From Tritrichomonas musculus (lineage: Eukaryota > Parabasalia > Tritrichomonadida > Tritrichomonadidae), in the NCBI GenBank assembly GCA_039105265.1, contig JAPFFF010000083.1, positions 82,933 to 146,932 of the forward strand: 64,000 nucleotides of DNA, given 5' to 3'. A program made the translations under genes and the position numbers. Within the stretch, counting starts at the first letter, position 1; every line of letters starts with the position of its first letter. This document shows, one piece after another, positions 24,107 to 37,860 of this stretch. The notes under the pieces were generated by a model. That model worked only from the letters and a program-made list of their open reading frames with translations. It did not search any database and was not told the origin of the DNA.

Positions 24107-25678
24107 AAACACAAATCTCAAACACTTTTGTAAGATAATTAAAAACGATTTCGAAATTAAGTAAAATCAGTAAAAATTAAAGCTTAATCTCAATTATTCC
24201 TATTCAAACGTTTCTCACAAGTGAACAGAGTTAAATAAAACACAAATCTCAAACACTTTTGTAAGATAATTAAAAACGATTTCGAAATTAAGTAAAATCA
24301 ATAAAGATTAAATCGCAATATCAATTATTCTTATTCAAACGTTTCTCACAAGTGAACAGAGTTAAATAAAACACAAATCTCAAACACTTTTGTAAGATAA
24401 TTATAAACGATTTCGAAATTAAGTAAAATCAGTAAAAATTAAAGCTTAATCTCAGTTATTCTTATTCAAACGTTTCTCACAAATGAACAGAGTTAAATAA
24501 AACACAAATCTCAAACACTTTTGTAAGATAATTAAAAACGATTTCGAAATTAAGTAAAATCAGTAAAAATTAAAGCTTAATCTCAGTTATTCTTATTCTA
24601 ACATTTCTCACAAATGAACAGAGTTAAATAAAACACAAATCTCAAACACTTTTGTAAGATAATTATAAACGATTTCGAAATTAAGTAAAATCAGTAAAAA
24701 TTAAATCGCAATATCAATTATTCCTATTCAAACGTTTCTCACAAGTGAACAGAGTTAAATAAAACACAAATCTCAAACACTTTTGTAAGATAATTATAAA
24801 CGATTTCGAAATTAAGTAAAATCAGTAAAAATTAAAGCTTAATCTCAATTATTCCTATTCAAACGTTTCTCACAAGTGAACAGAGTTAAATAAAACACAA
24901 ATCTCAAACACTTTTGTAAGATAATTATAAACGATTTCGAAATTAAGTAAAATCAGTAAAAATTAAAGCTTAATCTCAATTATTCCTATTCAAACGTTTC
25001 TCACAAGTGAACAGAGTTAAATAAAACACAAATCTCAAACACTTTTGTAAGATAATTATAAACGATTTCGAAATTAAGTAAAATCAATAAAGATTAAATC
25101 GCAATATCAATTATTCTTATTCAAACGTTTCTCACAAGTGAACAGAGTTAAATAAAACATAAATCTCAAACACTTTTGTAAGATAATTATAAACGATTTC
25201 GAAATTAAGTAAAATCAGTAAAAATTAAAGCTTAATCTCAATTATTCCTATTCAAACGTTTCTCACAAGTGAACAGAGTTAAATAAAACACAAATCTCAA
25301 ACACTTTTGTAAGATAATTAAAAACGATTTCGAAATTAAGTAAAATCAGTAAAAATTAAATCGCAATATCAATTATTCCTATTCAAACGTTTCTCACAAG
25401 TGAACAGAGTTAAATAAAACACAAATCTCAAACACTTTTGTAAGATAATTATAAACGATTTCGAAATTAAGTAAAATCAGTAAAAATTAAAGCTTAATCT
25501 CAATTATTCCTATTCAAACGTTTCTCACAAGTGAACAGAGTTAAATAAAACACAAATCTCAAACACTTTTGTAAGATAATTAAAAACGATTTCGAAATTA
25601 AGTAAAATCAGTAAAAATTAAAGCTTAATCTCAGTTATTCTTATTCAAACGTTTCTCACAAGTGAACAGAGTTAAATA
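24107..25678 (+). repeat. Patchwork segment n185-n196
   Basis: Twelve monomers: B, C, E, E* (at 24599), D, B, B, C, B(T6), D, B, E. After E* the usual two C copies are absent and the string goes straight to D, as if two monomers were lost by unequal exchange. No non-satellite bases were seen. Confidence 0.75.
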
Positions 25679-27249
25679 AAACACAAATCTCAAACACTTT
25701 TGTAAGATAATTAAAAACGATTTCGAAATTAAGTAAAATCAATAAAGATTAAATCGCAATATCAATTATTCTTATTCAAACGTTTCTCACAAGTGAACAG
25801 AGTTAAATAAAACACAAATCTCAAACACTTTTGTAAGATAAATGAAAAAGATTTCGAAATTAAGTAAAATCAGTAAAATTAAAGCTTAATCTCAGTTATT
25901 CTTATTCAAACGTTTCTCACAAATGAACAGAGTTAAATAAAACACAAATCTCAAACACTTTTGTAAGATAATTATAAACGATTTCGAAATTAAGTAAAAT
26001 CAGTAAAAATTAAAGCTTAATCTCAGTTATTCTTATTCTAACATTTCTCACAAATGAACAGAGTTAAATAAAACACAAATCTCAAACACTTTTGTAAGAT
26101 AATTAAAAACGATTTCGAAATTAAGTAAAATCAGTAAAAATTAAAGCTTAATCTCAATTATTCCTATTCAAACGTTTCTCACAAGTGAACAGAGTTAAAT
26201 AAAACACAAATCTCAAACACTTTTGTAAGATAATTAAAAACGATTTCGAAATTAAGTAAAATCAGTAAAAATTAAAGCTTAATCTCAATTATTCTTATTC
26301 AAACGTTTCTCACAAATGAACAGAGTTAAATAAAACACAAATCTCAAACACTTTTGTAAGATAATTATAAACGATTTCGAAATTAAGTAAAATCAGTAAA
26401 AATTAAAGCTTAATCTCAGTTATTCTTATTCAAACGTTTCTCACAAGTGAACAGAGTTAAATAAAACACAAATCTCAAACACTTTTGTAAGATAATTAAA
26501 AACGATTTCGAAATTAAGTAAAATCAATAAAGATTAAATCGCAATATCAATTATTCTTATTCAAACGTTTCTCACAAGTGAACAGAGTTAAATAAAACAC
26601 AAATCTCAAACACTTTTGTAAGATAATTATAAACGATTTCGAAATTAAGTAAAATCAGTAAAAATTAAAGCTTAATCTCAGTTATTCTTATTCAAACGTT
26701 TCTCACAAATGAACAGAGTTAAATAAAACACAAATCTCAAACACTTTTGTAAGATAATTAAAAACGATTTCGAAATTAAGTAAAATCAGTAAAAATTAAA
26801 GCTTAATCTCAGTTATTCTTATTCTAACATTTCTCACAAATGAACAGAGTTAAATAAAACACAAATCTCAAACACTTTTGTAAGATAATTAAAAACGATT
26901 TCGAAATTAAGTAAAATCAATAAAGATTAAATCGCAATATCAATTATTCTTATTCAAACGTTTCTCACAAGTGAACAGAGTTAAATAAAACACAAATCTC
27001 AAACACTTTTGTAAGATAATTAAAAACGATTTCGAAATTAAGTAAAATCAATAAAGATTAAATCGCAATATCAATTATTCCTATTCAAACGTTTCTCACA
27101 AGTGAACAGAGTTAAATAAAACACAAATCTCAAACACTTTTGTAAGATAATTATAAACGATTTCGAAATTAAGTAAAATCAGTAAAAATTAAAGCTTAAT
27201 CTCAATTATTCCTATTCAAACGTTTCTCACAAGTGAACAGAGTTAAATA
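25679..27249 (+). repeat. Segmental duplication, 35-monomer offset, right copy (n197-n208)
   Basis: This is the partner of 21094-22665. It keeps F' (25838), two E* copies (26039 and 26825) six monomers apart, and the rare class C copy with C94. It lacks the T6 marker of n167 and has one A fewer near 25878. The F monomer that precedes F' by two positions elsewhere is not present here, so the F cassette is truncated on its left. Confidence 0.83.
25871..25880 (+). other. 1-bp deletion in an A run (n198)
   Basis: The monomer reads CAGTAAAATT where related copies read CAGTAAAAATT. Landmark spacing confirms a net loss of one base between 24599 and 26039. A homopolymer shortening can be a real slippage event or a sequencing error; the sequence alone cannot tell. 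Confidence 0.85.
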
Positions 27250-28297
27250 AAACACAAATCTCAAACACTTTTGTAAGATAATTATAAACGATTTCGAAAT
27301 TAAGTAAAATCAATAAAGATTAAATCGCAATATCAATTATTCTTATTCAAACGTTTCTCACAAGTGAACAGAGTTAAATAAAACATAAATCTCAAACACT
27401 TTTGTAAGATAATTATAAACGATTTCGAAATTAAGTAAAATCAGTAAAAATTAAAGCTTAATCTCAATTATTCCTATTCAAACGTTTCTCACAAATGAAC
27501 AGAGTTAAATAAAACACAAATCTCAAACACTTTTGTAAGATAATTAAAAACGATTTCGAAATTAAGTAAAATCAATAAAGATTAAATCGCAATATCAATT
27601 ATTCTTATTCAAACGTTTCTCACAAGTGAACAGAGTTAAATAAAACACAAATCTCAAACACTTTTGTAAGATAATTAAAAACGATTTCGAAATTAAGTAA
27701 AATCAATAAAGATTAAATCGCAATATCAATTATTCTTATTCAAACGTTTCTCACAAGTGAACAGAGTTAAATAAAACACAAATCTCAAACACTTTTGTAA
27801 GATAATTAAAAACGATTTCGAAATTAAGTAAAATCAGTAAAAATTAAATCGCAATATCAATTATTCCTATTCAAACGTTTCTCACAAGTGAACAGAGTTA
27901 AATAAAACACAAATCTCAAACACTTTTGTAAGATAATTATAAACGATTTCGAAATTAAGTAAAATCAGTAAAAATTAAAGCTTAATCTCAATTATTCCTA
28001 TTCAAACGTTTCTCACAAGTGAACAGAGTTAAATAAAACACAAATCTCAAACACTTTTGTAAGATAATTAAAAACGATTTCGAAATTAAGTAAAATCAAT
28101 AAAGATTAAATCGCAATATCAATTATTCTTATTCAAACGTTTCTCACAAGTGAACAGAGTTAAATAAAACATAAATCTCAAACACTTTTGTAAGATAATT
28201 ATAAACGATTTCGAAATTAAGTAAAATCAGTAAAAATTAAAGCTTAATCTCAATTATTCCTATTCAAACGTTTCTCACAAGTGAACAGAGTTAAATA
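27250..28297 (+). repeat. Patchwork segment n209-n216
   Basis: Eight monomers: C, B(T6, A115), C, C, D, B, C, B(T6). The order C-C-D-B appears here without an E* copy in front; the copy in front, n210, is class B with A115. The segment runs into E* at n217 (28397), which is unusual in not being preceded by a class E copy. Confidence 0.72.
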
Positions 28298-29214
28298 AAA
28301 CACAAATCTCAAACACTTTTGTAAGATAATTAAAAACGATTTCGAAATTAAGTAAAATCAGTAAAAATTAAAGCTTAATCTCAGTTATTCTTATTCTAAC
28401 ATTTCTCACAAATGAACAGAGTTAAATAAAACACAAATCTCAAACACTTTTGTAAGATAATTAAAAACGATTTCGAAATTAAGTAAAATCAATAAAGATT
28501 AAATCGCAATATCAATTATTCTTATTCAAACGTTTCTCACAAGTGAACAGAGTTAAATAAAACACAAATCTCAAACACTTTTGTAAGATAATTAAAAACG
28601 ATTTCGAAATTAAGTAAAATCAATAAAGATTAAATCGCAATATCAATTATTCTTATTCAAACGTTTCTCACAAGTGAACAGAGTTAAATAAAACACAAAT
28701 CTCAAACACTTTTGTAAGATAATTAAAAACGATTTCGAAATTAAGTAAAATCAGTAAAAATTAAATCGCAATATCAATTATTCCTATTCAAACGTTTCTC
28801 ACAAGTGAACAGAGTTAAATAAAACACAAATCTCAAACACTTTTGTAAGATAATTATAAACGATTTCGAAATTAAGTAAAATCAGTAAAAATTAAAGCTT
28901 AATCTCAATTATTCCTATTCAAACGTTTCTCACAAGTGAACAGAGTTAAATAAAACACAAATCTCAAACACTTTTGTAAGATAATTATAAACGATTTCGA
29001 AATTAAGTAAAATCAATAAAGATTAAATCGCAATATCAATTATTCTTATTCAAACGTTTCTCACAAGTGAACAGAGTTAAATAAAACATAAATCTCAAAC
29101 ACTTTTGTAAGATAATTATAAACGATTTTGAAATTAAGTAAAATCAGTAAAAATTAAAGCTTAATCTCAATTATTCCTATTCAAACGTTTCTCACAAGTG
29201 AACAGAGTTAAATA
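28298..29214 (+). repeat. Segmental duplication, 39-monomer offset, right copy (n217-n223)
   Basis: This is the partner of 23190-24106, sharing E* (28397) and the private T46 change (29129). After this point the copies diverge: n185 is class B while n224 is class C. Confidence 0.84.
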
Positions 29215-30000
29215 AAACACAAATCTCAAACACTTTTGTAAGATAATTAAAAACGATTTCGAAATTAAGTAAAATCAATAAAGATTAAATCGCAATATCA
29301 ATTATTCTTATTCAAACGTTTCTCACAAGTGAACAGAGTTAAATAAAACATAAATCTCAAACACTTTTGTAAGATAATTATAAACGATTTCGAAATTAAG
29401 TAAAATCAGTAAAAATTAAAGCTTAATCTCAATTATTCTTATTCAAACGTTTCTCACAAGTGAACAGAGTTAAATAAAACACAAATCTCAAACACTTTTG
29501 TAAGATAATTATAAACGATTTCGAAATTAAGTAAAATCAATAAAAATTAAAGCTTAATCTCAGTTATTCTTATTCAAACGTTTCTCACAAATGAACAGAG
29601 TTAAATAAAACACAAATCTCAAACACTTTTGTAAGATAATTAAAAACGATTTCGAAATTAAGTAAAATCAGTAAAAATTAAAGCTTAATCTCAGTTATTC
29701 TTATTCAAACGTTTCTCACAAGTGAACAGAGTTAAATAAAACACAAATCTCAAACACTTTTGTAAGATAATTAAAAACGATTTCGAAATTAAGTAAAATC
29801 AATAAAGATTAAATCGCAATATCAATTATTCTTATTCAAACGTTTCTCACAAGTGAACAGAGTTAAATAAAACACAAATCTCAAACACTTTTGTAAGATA
29901 ATTAAAAACGATTTCGAAATTAAGTAAAATCAATAAAGATTAAATCGCAATATCAATTATTCTTATTCAAACGTTTCTCACAAGTGAACAGAGTTAAATA
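28429..30000 (+). repeat. Segmental duplication, 21-monomer offset, left copy (n218-n229)
   Basis: Twelve monomers C, C, D, B, C, B(T6), C, B'(T6), A, E, C, C are repeated at 31180-32751, 21 monomers (2751 bp) on. The left copy has the T46 change in n223 and the right copy does not. The same class string also starts the units at 15461, so it is a common module of the array. Confidence 0.82.
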
Positions 30001-31179
30001 AAACACAAATCTCAAACACTTTTGTAAGATAATTAAAAACGATTTCGAAATTAAGTAAAATCAGTAAAAATTAAATCGCAATATCAATTATTCCTATTCA
30101 AACGTTTCTCACAAGTGAACAGAGTTAAATAAAACACAAATCTCAAACACTTTTGTAAGATAATTAAAAACGATTTCGAAATTAAGTAAAATCAGTAAAA
30201 ATTAAAGCTTAATCTCAATTATTCCTATTCAAACGTTTCTCACAAGTGAACAGAGTTAAATAAAACACAAATCTCAAACACTTTTGTAAGATAATTATAA
30301 ACGATTTCGAAATTAAGTAAAATCAGTAAAAATTAAAGCTTAATCTCAATTATTCCTATTCAAACGTTTCTCACAAGTGAACAGAGTTAAATAAAACACA
30401 AATCTCAAACACTTTTGTAAGATAATTATAAACGATTTCGAAATTAAGTAAAATCAGTAAAAATTAAAGCTTAATCTCAATTATTCCTATTCAAACGTTT
30501 CTCACAAGTGAACAGAGTTAAATAAAACACAAATCTCAAACACTTTTGTAAGATAATTATAAACGATTTCGAAATTAAGTAAAATCAGTAAAAATTAAAG
30601 CTTAATCTCAATTATTCCTATTCAAACGTTTCTCACAAGTGAACAGAGTTAAATAAAACACAAATCTCAAACACTTTTGTAAGATAATTATAAACGATTT
30701 CGAAATTAAGTAAAATCAATAAAGATTAAATCGCAATATCAATTATTCTTATTCAAACGTTTCTCACAAGTGAACAGAGTTAAATAAAACACAAATCTCA
30801 AACACTTTTGTAAGATAATTATAAACGATTTCGAAATTAAGTAAAATCAGTAAAAATTAAAGCTTAATCTCAATTATTCCTATTCAAACGTTTCTCACAA
30901 GTGAACAGAGTTAAATAAAACACAAATCTCAAACACTTTTGTAAGATAATTATAAACGATTTCGAAATTAAGTAAAATCAGTAAAAATTAAAGCTTAATC
31001 TCAATTATTCCTATTCAAACGTTTCTCACAAGTGAACAGAGTTAAATAAAACACAAATCTCAAACACTTTTGTAAGATAATTATAAACGATTTCGAAATT
31101 AAGTAAAATCAGTAAAAATTAAAGCTTAATCTCAATTATTCCTATTCAAACGTTTCTCACAAGTGAACAGAGTTAAATA
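30001..31179 (+). repeat. Class B-rich run n230-n238
   Basis: Nine monomers: D, B, B, B, B, C, B, B, B. This is the longest stretch dominated by class B, and adjacent copies are identical or nearly so. Such runs fit local amplification of single monomers by slippage or unequal exchange between neighbours. Confidence 0.78.
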
Positions 31180-32751
31180 AAACACAAATCTCAAACACTT
31201 TTGTAAGATAATTAAAAACGATTTCGAAATTAAGTAAAATCAATAAAGATTAAATCGCAATATCAATTATTCTTATTCAAACGTTTCTCACAAGTGAACA
31301 GAGTTAAATAAAACACAAATCTCAAACACTTTTGTAAGATAATTAAAAACGATTTCGAAATTAAGTAAAATCAATAAAGATTAAATCGCAATATCAATTA
31401 TTCTTATTCAAACGTTTCTCACAAGTGAACAGAGTTAAATAAAACACAAATCTCAAACACTTTTGTAAGATAATTAAAAACGATTTCGAAATTAAGTAAA
31501 ATCAGTAAAAATTAAATCGCAATATCAATTATTCCTATTCAAACGTTTCTCACAAGTGAACAGAGTTAAATAAAACACAAATCTCAAACACTTTTGTAAG
31601 ATAATTATAAACGATTTCGAAATTAAGTAAAATCAGTAAAAATTAAAGCTTAATCTCAATTATTCCTATTCAAACGTTTCTCACAAGTGAACAGAGTTAA
31701 ATAAAACACAAATCTCAAACACTTTTGTAAGATAATTATAAACGATTTCGAAATTAAGTAAAATCAATAAAGATTAAATCGCAATATCAATTATTCTTAT
31801 TCAAACGTTTCTCACAAGTGAACAGAGTTAAATAAAACATAAATCTCAAACACTTTTGTAAGATAATTATAAACGATTTCGAAATTAAGTAAAATCAGTA
31901 AAAATTAAAGCTTAATCTCAATTATTCCTATTCAAACGTTTCTCACAAGTGAACAGAGTTAAATAAAACACAAATCTCAAACACTTTTGTAAGATAATTA
32001 AAAACGATTTCGAAATTAAGTAAAATCAATAAAGATTAAATCGCAATATCAATTATTCTTATTCAAACGTTTCTCACAAGTGAACAGAGTTAAATAAAAC
32101 ATAAATCTCAAACACTTTTGTAAGATAATTATAAACGATTTCGAAATTAAGTAAAATCAGTAAAAATTAAAGCTTAATCTCAATTATTCTTATTCAAACG
32201 TTTCTCACAAGTGAACAGAGTTAAATAAAACACAAATCTCAAACACTTTTGTAAGATAATTATAAACGATTTCGAAATTAAGTAAAATCAATAAAAATTA
32301 AAGCTTAATCTCAGTTATTCTTATTCAAACGTTTCTCACAAATGAACAGAGTTAAATAAAACACAAATCTCAAACACTTTTGTAAGATAATTAAAAACGA
32401 TTTCGAAATTAAGTAAAATCAGTAAAAATTAAAGCTTAATCTCAGTTATTCTTATTCAAACGTTTCTCACAAGTGAACAGAGTTAAATAAAACACAAATC
32501 TCAAACACTTTTGTAAGATAATTAAAAACGATTTCGAAATTAAGTAAAATCAATAAAGATTAAATCGCAATATCAATTATTCTTATTCAAACGTTTCTCA
32601 CAAGTGAACAGAGTTAAATAAAACACAAATCTCAAACACTTTTGTAAGATAATTAAAAACGATTTCGAAATTAAGTAAAATCAATAAAGATTAAATCGCA
32701 ATATCAATTATTCTTATTCAAACGTTTCTCACAAGTGAACAGAGTTAAATA
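31180..32751 (+). repeat. Segmental duplication, 21-monomer offset, right copy (n239-n250)
   Basis: This is the partner of 28429-30000 with the same class order. Unlike the left copy it does not follow an E* monomer: the preceding copy n238 is class B. Confidence 0.82.
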
Positions 32752-33668
32752 AAACACAAATCTCAAACACTTTTGTAAGATAATTAAAAACGATTTCGAA
32801 ATTAAGTAAAATCAGTAAAAATTAAAGCTTAATCTCAATTATTCCTATTCAAACGTTTCTCACAAGTGAACAGAGTTAAATAAAACACAAATCTCAAACA
32901 CTTTTGTAAGATAATTATAAACGATTTCGAAATTAAGTAAAATCAGTAAAAATTAAATCGCAATATCAATTATTCCTATTCAAACGTTTCTCACAAGTGA
33001 ACAGAGTTAAATAAAACACAAATCTCAAACACTTTTGTAAGATAATTATAAACGATTTCGAAATTAAGTAAAATCAGTAAAAATTAAAGCTTAATCTCAA
33101 TTATTCCTATTCAAACGTTTCTCACAAGTGAACAGAGTTAAATAAAACACAAATCTCAAACACTTTTGTAAGATAATTATAAACGATTTCGAAATTAAGT
33201 AAAATCAATAAAGATTAAATCGCAATATCAATTATTCTTATTCAAACGTTTCTCACAAGTGAACAGAGTTAAATAAAACATAAATCTCAAACACTTTTGT
33301 AAGATAATTATAAACGATTTCGAAATTAAGTAAAATCAGTAAAAATTAAAGCTTAATCTCAATTATTCCTATTCAAACGTTTCTCACAAGTGAACAGAGT
33401 TAAATAAAACACAAATCTCAAACACTTTTGTAAGATAATTAAAAACGATTTCGAAATTAAGTAAAATCAGTAAAAATTAAAGCTTAATCTCAATTATTCC
33501 TATTCAAACGTTTCTCACAAGTGAACAGAGTTAAATAAAACACAAATCTCAAACACTTTTGTAAGATAATTATAAACGATTTCGAAATTAAGTAAAATCA
33601 GTAAAAATTAAAGCTTAATCTCAATTATTCCTATTCAAACGTTTCTCACAAGTGAACAGAGTTAAATA
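32752..33668 (+). repeat. Patchwork segment n251-n257
   Basis: Seven monomers: B, D, B, C, B(T6), B, B, leading into the third F cassette. The last four (C, B with T6, B, B) equal n135-n138 and n157-n160, which precede the other two F cassettes, so the conserved unit around F is longer than the cassette itself. Confidence 0.78.
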
Positions 33669-34192
33669 AAACACAAATCTCAAACACTTTTGTAAGATAA
33701 TTAAAAACGATTTCGAAATTAAGTAAAATCAGTAAAAATTAAAGCTTAATCTCAGTTATTCTTAATCTAACATTTCACACAAGTGAACAGAGTTAAATAA
33801 AACACAAATCTCAAACACTTTTGTAAGATAATTAAAAACGATTTCGAAATTAAGTAAAATCAATAAAGATTAAATCGCAATATCAATTATTCTTATTCAA
33901 ACGTTTCTCACAAGTGAACAGAGTTAAATAAAACACAAATCTCAAACACTTTTGTAAGATAAATGAAAAAGATTTCGAAATTAAGTAAAATCAGTAAAAA
34001 TTAAAGCTTAATCTCAGTTATTCTTATTCAAACGTTTCTCACAAATGAACAGAGTTAAATAAAACACAAATCTCAAACACTTTTGTAAGATAATTATAAA
34101 CGATTTCGAAATTAAGTAAAATCAGTAAAAATTAAAGCTTAATCTCAGTTATTCTTATTCTAACATTTCTCACAAATGAACAGAGTTAAATA
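33669..34192 (+). repeat. F cassette, copy 3 (n258-n261)
   Basis: F (33768), C, F' (33959), E* (34161) recur here 97 monomers after copy 2. Downstream the class order differs from copies 1 and 2, where B follows E*; here C follows. Confidence 0.84.
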
Positions 34193-34585
34193 AAACACAA
34201 ATCTCAAACACTTTTGTAAGATAATTAAAAACGATTTCGAAATTAAGTAAAATCAATAAAGATTAAATCGCAATATCAATTATTCTTATTCAAACGTTTC
34301 TCACAAGTGAACAGAGTTAAATAAAACACAAATCTCAAACACTTTTGTAAGATAATTATAAACGATTTCGAAATTAAGTAAAATCAGTAAAAATTAAAGC
34401 TTAATCTCAGTTATTCTTATTCAAACGTTTCTCACAAGTGAACAGAGTTAAATAAAACACAAATCTCAAACACTTTTGTAAGATAATTAAAAACGATTTC
34501 GAAATTAAGTAAAATCAATAAAAATTAAAGCTTAATCTCAATTATTCTTATTCAAACGTTTCTCACAAGTGAACAGAGTTAAATA

Positions 34586-34716
34586 AAACACAAATCTCAA
34601 ACACTTTTGTAAGATAATTAAAAACGATTTCGAAATTAAGTAAAATCAGTAAAGATTAAAGCTTAATATCAATTATTCTTATTCAAACGTTTCTCACAAA
34701 TGAACAGAGTTAAATA
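34586..34716 (+). repeat. Mosaic monomer n265
   Basis: This copy has G64 and G69, the cassette start GCTTAAT, then A83 (AATATC) and A87, T94, A115. This combination was seen nowhere else. It joins the left part of one cassette form to the right end of the other, placing an exchange point within positions 79-83. Confidence 0.85.
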
Positions 34717-34978
34717 AAACACAAATCTCAAACACTTTTGTAAGATAATTATAAACGATTTCGAAATTAAGTAAAATCAATAAAAATTAAAGCTTAATCT
34801 CAGTTATTCTTATTCAAACGTTTCTCACAAATGAACAGAGTTAAATAAAACACAAATCTCAAACACTTTTGTAAGATAATTATAAACGATTTCGAAATTA
34901 AGTAAAATCAATAAAAATTAAAGCTTAATCTCAGTTATTCTTATTCAAACGTTTCTCACAAATGAACAGAGTTAAATA

Positions 34979-35109
34979 AAACACAAATCTCAAACACTTT
35001 TGTAAGATAATTAAAAACGATTTCGAAATTAAGTAAAATCAGTAAAGATTAAATCGCAATATCAATTATTCTTATTCAAACGTTTCTCACAAGTGAACAG
35101 AGTTAAATA
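34979..35109 (+). repeat. Mosaic monomer n268
   Basis: This is a class C copy in every respect but with G64, so it reads CAGTAAAGATTAAATCGC. G64 together with G69 is otherwise seen only in R-like copies and n265. It looks like a single-site exchange or an independent mutation. Confidence 0.8.
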
Positions 35110-37860
35110 AAACACAAATCTCAAACACTTTTGTAAGATAATTAAAAACGATTTCGAAATTAAGTAAAATCAATAAAGATTAAATCGCAATATCAATTAT
35201 TCTTATTCAAACGTTTCTCACAAGTGAACAGAGTTAAATAAAACACAAATCTCAAACACTTTTGTAAGATAATTAAAAACGATTTCGAAATTAAGTAAAA
35301 TCAATAAAGATTAAATCGCAATATCAATTATTCTTATTCAAACGTTTCTCACAAGTGAACAGAGTTAAATAAAACACAAATCTCAAACACTTTTGTAAGA
35401 TAATTAAAAACGATTTCGAAATTAAGTAAAATCAATAAAAATTAAAGCTTAATCTCAGTTATTCTTATTCAAACGTTTCTCACAAGTGAACAGAGTTAAA
35501 TAAAACACAAATCTCAAACACTTTTGTAAGATAATTATAAACGATTTCGAAATTAAGTAAAATCAATAAAGATTAAATCGCAATATCAATTATTCTTATT
35601 CAAACGTTTCTCACAAGTGAACAGAGTTAAATAAAACATAAATCTCAAACACTTTTGTAAGATAATTAAAAACGATTTCGAAATTAAGTAAAATCAGTAA
35701 AAATTAAAGCTTAATCTCAATTATTCTTATTCAAACGTTTCTCACAAGTGAACAGAGTTAAATAAAACACAAATCTCAAACACTTTTGTAAGATAATTAA
35801 AAACGATTTCGAAATTAAGTAAAATCAATAAAGATTAAATCGCAATATCAATTATTCTTATTCAAACGTTTCTCACAAGTGAACAGAGTTAAATAAAACA
35901 CAAATCTCAAACACTTTTGTAAGATAATTATAAACGATTTCGAAATTAAGTAAAATCAGTAAAAATTAAAGCTTAATCTCAATTATTCTTATTCAAACGT
36001 TTCTCACAAGTGAACAGAGTTAAATAAAACACAAATCTCAAACACTTTTGTAAGATAATTATAAACGATTTCGAAATTAAGTAAAATCAATAAAAATTAA
36101 AGCTTAATCTCAGTTATTCTTATTCAAACGTTTCTCACAAATGAACAGAGTTAAATAAAACACAAATCTCAAACACTTTTGTAAGATAATTAAAAACGAT
36201 TTCGAAATTAAGTAAAATCAGTAAAAATTAAAGCTTAATCTCAGTTATTCTTATTCAAACGTTTCTCACAAGTGAACAGAGTTAAATAAAACACAAATCT
36301 CAAACACTTTTGTAAGATAATTAAAAACGATTTCGAAATTAAGTAAAATCAATAAAGATTAAATCGCAATATCAATTATTCTTATTCAAACGTTTCTCAC
36401 AAGTGAACAGAGTTAAATAAAACATAAATCTCAAACACTTTTGTAAGATAATTAAAAACGATTTCGAAATTAAGTAAAATCAATAAAGATTAAATCGCAA
36501 TATCAATTATTCTTATTCAAACGTTTCTCACAAGTGAACAGAGTTAAATAAAACACAAATCTCAAACACTTTTGTAAGATAATTATAAACGATTTCGAAA
36601 TTAAGTAAAATCAGTAAAAATTAAAGCTTAATCTCAGTTATTCTTATTCAAACGTTTCTCACAAATGAACAGAGTTAAATAAAACACAAATCTCAAACAC
36701 TTTTGTAAGATAATTAAAAACGATTTCGAAATTAAGTAAAATCAGTAAAAATTAAAGCTTAATCTCAGTTATTCTTATTCTAACATTTCTCACAAATGAA
36801 CAGAGTTAAATAAAACACAAATCTCAAACACTTTTGTAAGATAATTATAAACGATTTCGAAATTAAGTAAAATCAATAAAGATTAAATCGCAATATCAAT
36901 TATTCTTATTCAAACGTTTCTCACAAGTGAACAGAGTTAAATAAAACACAAATCTCAAACACTTTTGTAAGATAATTAAAAACGATTTCGAAATTAAGTA
37001 AAATCAGTAAAAATTAAAGCTTAATCTCAATTATTCCTATTCAAACGTTTCTCACAAGTGAACAGAGTTAAATAAAACACAAATCTCAAACACTTTTGTA
37101 AGATAATTAAAAACGATTTCGAAATTAAGTAAAATCAATAAAGATTAAATCGCAATATCAATTATTCTTATTCAAACGTTTCTCACAAGTGAACAGAGTT
37201 AAATAAAACATAAATCTCAAACACTTTTGTAAGATAATTAAAAACGATTTCGAAATTAAGTAAAATCAATAAAGATTAAATCGCAATATCAATTATTCTT
37301 ATTCAAACGTTTCTCACAAGTGAACAGAGTTAAATAAAATACACATCTCAAACACTTTTGTAAGATAATTATAAACGATTTCGAAATTAAGTAAAATCAG
37401 TAAAAATTAAAGCTTAATCTCAATTATTCTTATTCAAACGTTTCTCACAAATGAACAGAGTTAAATAAAACACAAATCTCAAACACTTTTGTAAGATAAT
37501 TAAAAACGATTTCGAAATTAAGTAAAATCAGTAAAAATTAAAGCTTAATCTCAGTTATTCTTATTCAAACGTTTCTCACAAGTGAACAGAGTTAAATAAA
37601 ATACACATCTCAAACACTTTTGTAAGATAATTAAAAACGATTTCGAAATTAAGTAAAATCAATAAAGATTAAATCGCAATATCAATTATTCTTATTCAAA
37701 CGTTTCTCACAAGTGAACAGAGTTAAATAAAACACAAATCTCAAACACTTTTGTAAGATAATTAAAAACGATTTCGAAATTAAGTAAAATCAATAAAAAT
37801 TAAAGCTTAATCTCAGTTATTCTTATTCAAACGTTTCTCACAAATGAACAGAGTTAAATA

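Larger units (their letters stand above)
34193..37860 (+). repeat. Irregular transition region n262-n289
   Basis: Twenty-eight monomers lie between the patchwork and the 34-mer region: C, E, A', mosaic, A, A, mosaic, C, C, A, C, B'(T6), C, B', A, E, C, C(T6), E, E* (36781), C, B, C, C(T6), B'(H, 37340), E, C(H, 37602), A. I could not match the whole string to another unit. It holds two single-copy mosaics (n265 and n268), and H occurs twice only two monomers apart. It may mark the edge between two homogenised domains. Confidence 0.75.
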
